Below, piece after piece: positions 14,312-14,699 of a stretch of 14,699 bases of DNA. Positions within the stretch are counted from its first letter, which is position 1; each line of letters starts with the position of its first letter. The DNA comes from an uncultured bacterium (GTDB lineage Bacteria > Hydrogenedentota > Hydrogenedentia > Hydrogenedentales > CAITNO01): the NCBI GenBank assembly GCA_937923585.1, contig CALDSM010000181.1, positions 1 through 14,699 on the forward strand, given 5' to 3'. The notes beneath the pieces were generated by a model. The model was not told the DNA's origin, did not search any database, and worked only from the letters and a program-made list of their open reading frames with translations. The position numbers and the translations under genes were made by a program.

Positions 14312-14340
14312 CTCATCCTGTGCATCCTGCTCATCCATGT
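14312..14340 (-). repeat. Short dispersed repeat, copy 2
   Basis: Read on the minus strand this is ACATGGATGAGCAGGAT followed by GCACAGGATGAG. It is the inverted counterpart of 11426-11456. The shared structure is ACATGGATGA, then CAGGAT, three variable bases, then CAGGAT. Both copies are intergenic. No partner that would make a single large hairpin lies nearby. Confidence 0.65.
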
Positions 14341-14417
14341 CAATGCCGTCCCCCAGATTTCCGGTTTTCCAGGTCTAGAATTGCCCTTTGCGGGCACTCC
14401 TGCGGGCAGGCTTGGGA

Positions 14418-14446
14418 TTGTACGGGGTCTGCCCGTATGTTATGAT
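14418..14446 (+). promoter_or_regulatory. Candidate promoter upstream of ftsH
   Basis: TTGTAC (14418-14423) is followed after 17 bases by TATGAT (14441-14446), a good -10 box. An overlapping choice is TTGGGA (14412-14417) with TATGTT (14436-14441) at 18 bases. A leader of about 55 bases would remain before the ftsH ATG. Only the -10 box is strong. Confidence 0.45.
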
Positions 14447-14508
14447 TAAAAAACGCTACAAACCGGACGTTTTCAACCCAGAATATAAGGCCAACTAAAA
14501 CAAGTCAT

Positions 14509-14699
14509 ATGAACAGTTTGCTTAAAGGCGCATCACTCTGGATAGTCCTCCTGATCATCGTGATTCTGGCGCTCCTCAATTTCACCAAGTACCAGACGCA
14601 GAAGAAGGAATGGGGTGAGCCGGACTTCGTGGCCCAGCTTACGGCCAACAACGTGGATTCGGTGGTCATCAAGGAGGCGGGAAACAATCTCCTGCAGGT
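14509..14699 (+). CDS. ftsH: ATP-dependent zinc metalloprotease FtsH, N terminus only
   Basis: The first 63 codons of FtsH, a membrane-anchored AAA+ protease that degrades misfolded membrane proteins and short-lived regulators. The visible part starts MNSLLKGASLWIVLL, continues as one hydrophobic membrane segment (about residues 9-24) and then the extracytoplasmic region, with EPDFVAQLTANNVDSVVIKEAGNNLL matching the FtsH Ext-domain pattern of a short F..L....V..V.I strand. The AAA+ and zinc HEXXH parts would lie beyond the right edge. The start is ATG 14509; there is no strong Shine-Dalgarno at normal distance (AAGG at 14487-14490 is 18 bases away). It is transcribed divergently from the PadR operon. 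The assignment rests on the N terminus alone, so a related membrane protein cannot be fully excluded. Confidence 0.8.
   Translation, partial: MNSLLKGASLWIVLLIIVILALLNFTKYQTQKKEWGEPDFVAQLTANNVDSVVIKEAGNNLLQ

Larger units (their letters stand above)
14235..14508. other. Divergent intergenic region between padR and ftsH
   Basis: No gene is visible in this 274-base gap. It holds the upstream side of the padR promoter, one copy of a short dispersed repeat (14312-14340), a run of small G/C hairpins around 14383-14410 (such as GCCC-tttgc-GGGC) and a candidate ftsH promoter at 14418-14446. No tRNA arms or long repeats were found. Confidence 0.5.

Overview
The window is a piece of a GC-rich bacterial chromosome from an uncultured or environmental assembly. 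Bases 1-47 are not biological: they match the Illumina TruSeq universal adapter, so genomic sequence starts at 48, inside a gene. There is no rRNA or tRNA to fix the taxon. A mitochondrial-type aconitase, secreted hydrolases, alternative TTG/GTG starts, a PadR regulator with HAAS-type membrane proteins, and several families of intergenic palindromes fit a Gram-negative PVC/FCB-like or candidate phylum such as Hydrogenedentota. That placement is inference with low confidence.

Layout. (1) 49-2097 (+): aconitate hydratase missing its N terminus. (2) 2201-2738 (+): a DUF2442/DUF4160 pair overlapping by 8 bp. (3) 2800-6029: three glycosyltransferases, a GT4 (+), a GT2 (-) and a GT2 (+). A nested G/C-rich palindromic repeat separates the first two, and a hexamer repeat region lies between the divergent GT2 genes. 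(4) 6044-6550 (-): a YhbS-like GNAT acetyltransferase. (5) 6664-11349 (-): two exported proteins, a 1055-residue protein resembling (alpha/alpha)6-barrel glycoside hydrolases and a neutral-ceramidase-like hydrolase, separated by a perfect 32-bp inverted repeat. (6) 11492-11659: a third inverted-repeat element. (7) 11686-14165 (-): a compact operon of a PadR regulator and two tandem HAAS-type membrane proteins, with a sigma-70-like promoter followed by a triple half-site operator. (8) 14509 to the right edge (+): the first 63 codons of ftsH.

Most genes are recognisable at family level. The glycosyltransferases probably act in surface polysaccharide or glycolipid assembly. The two exported proteins probably degrade extracellular or periplasmic glycans and lipid- or amide-linked substrates. 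The PadR-HAAS operon looks like a self-repressed membrane-stress or antimicrobial-sensing module without the ABC transporter that often accompanies such genes. The least explained features are the three unrelated palindromic elements, a short dispersed repeat present twice, and the mosaic structure of the tandem HAAS proteins.
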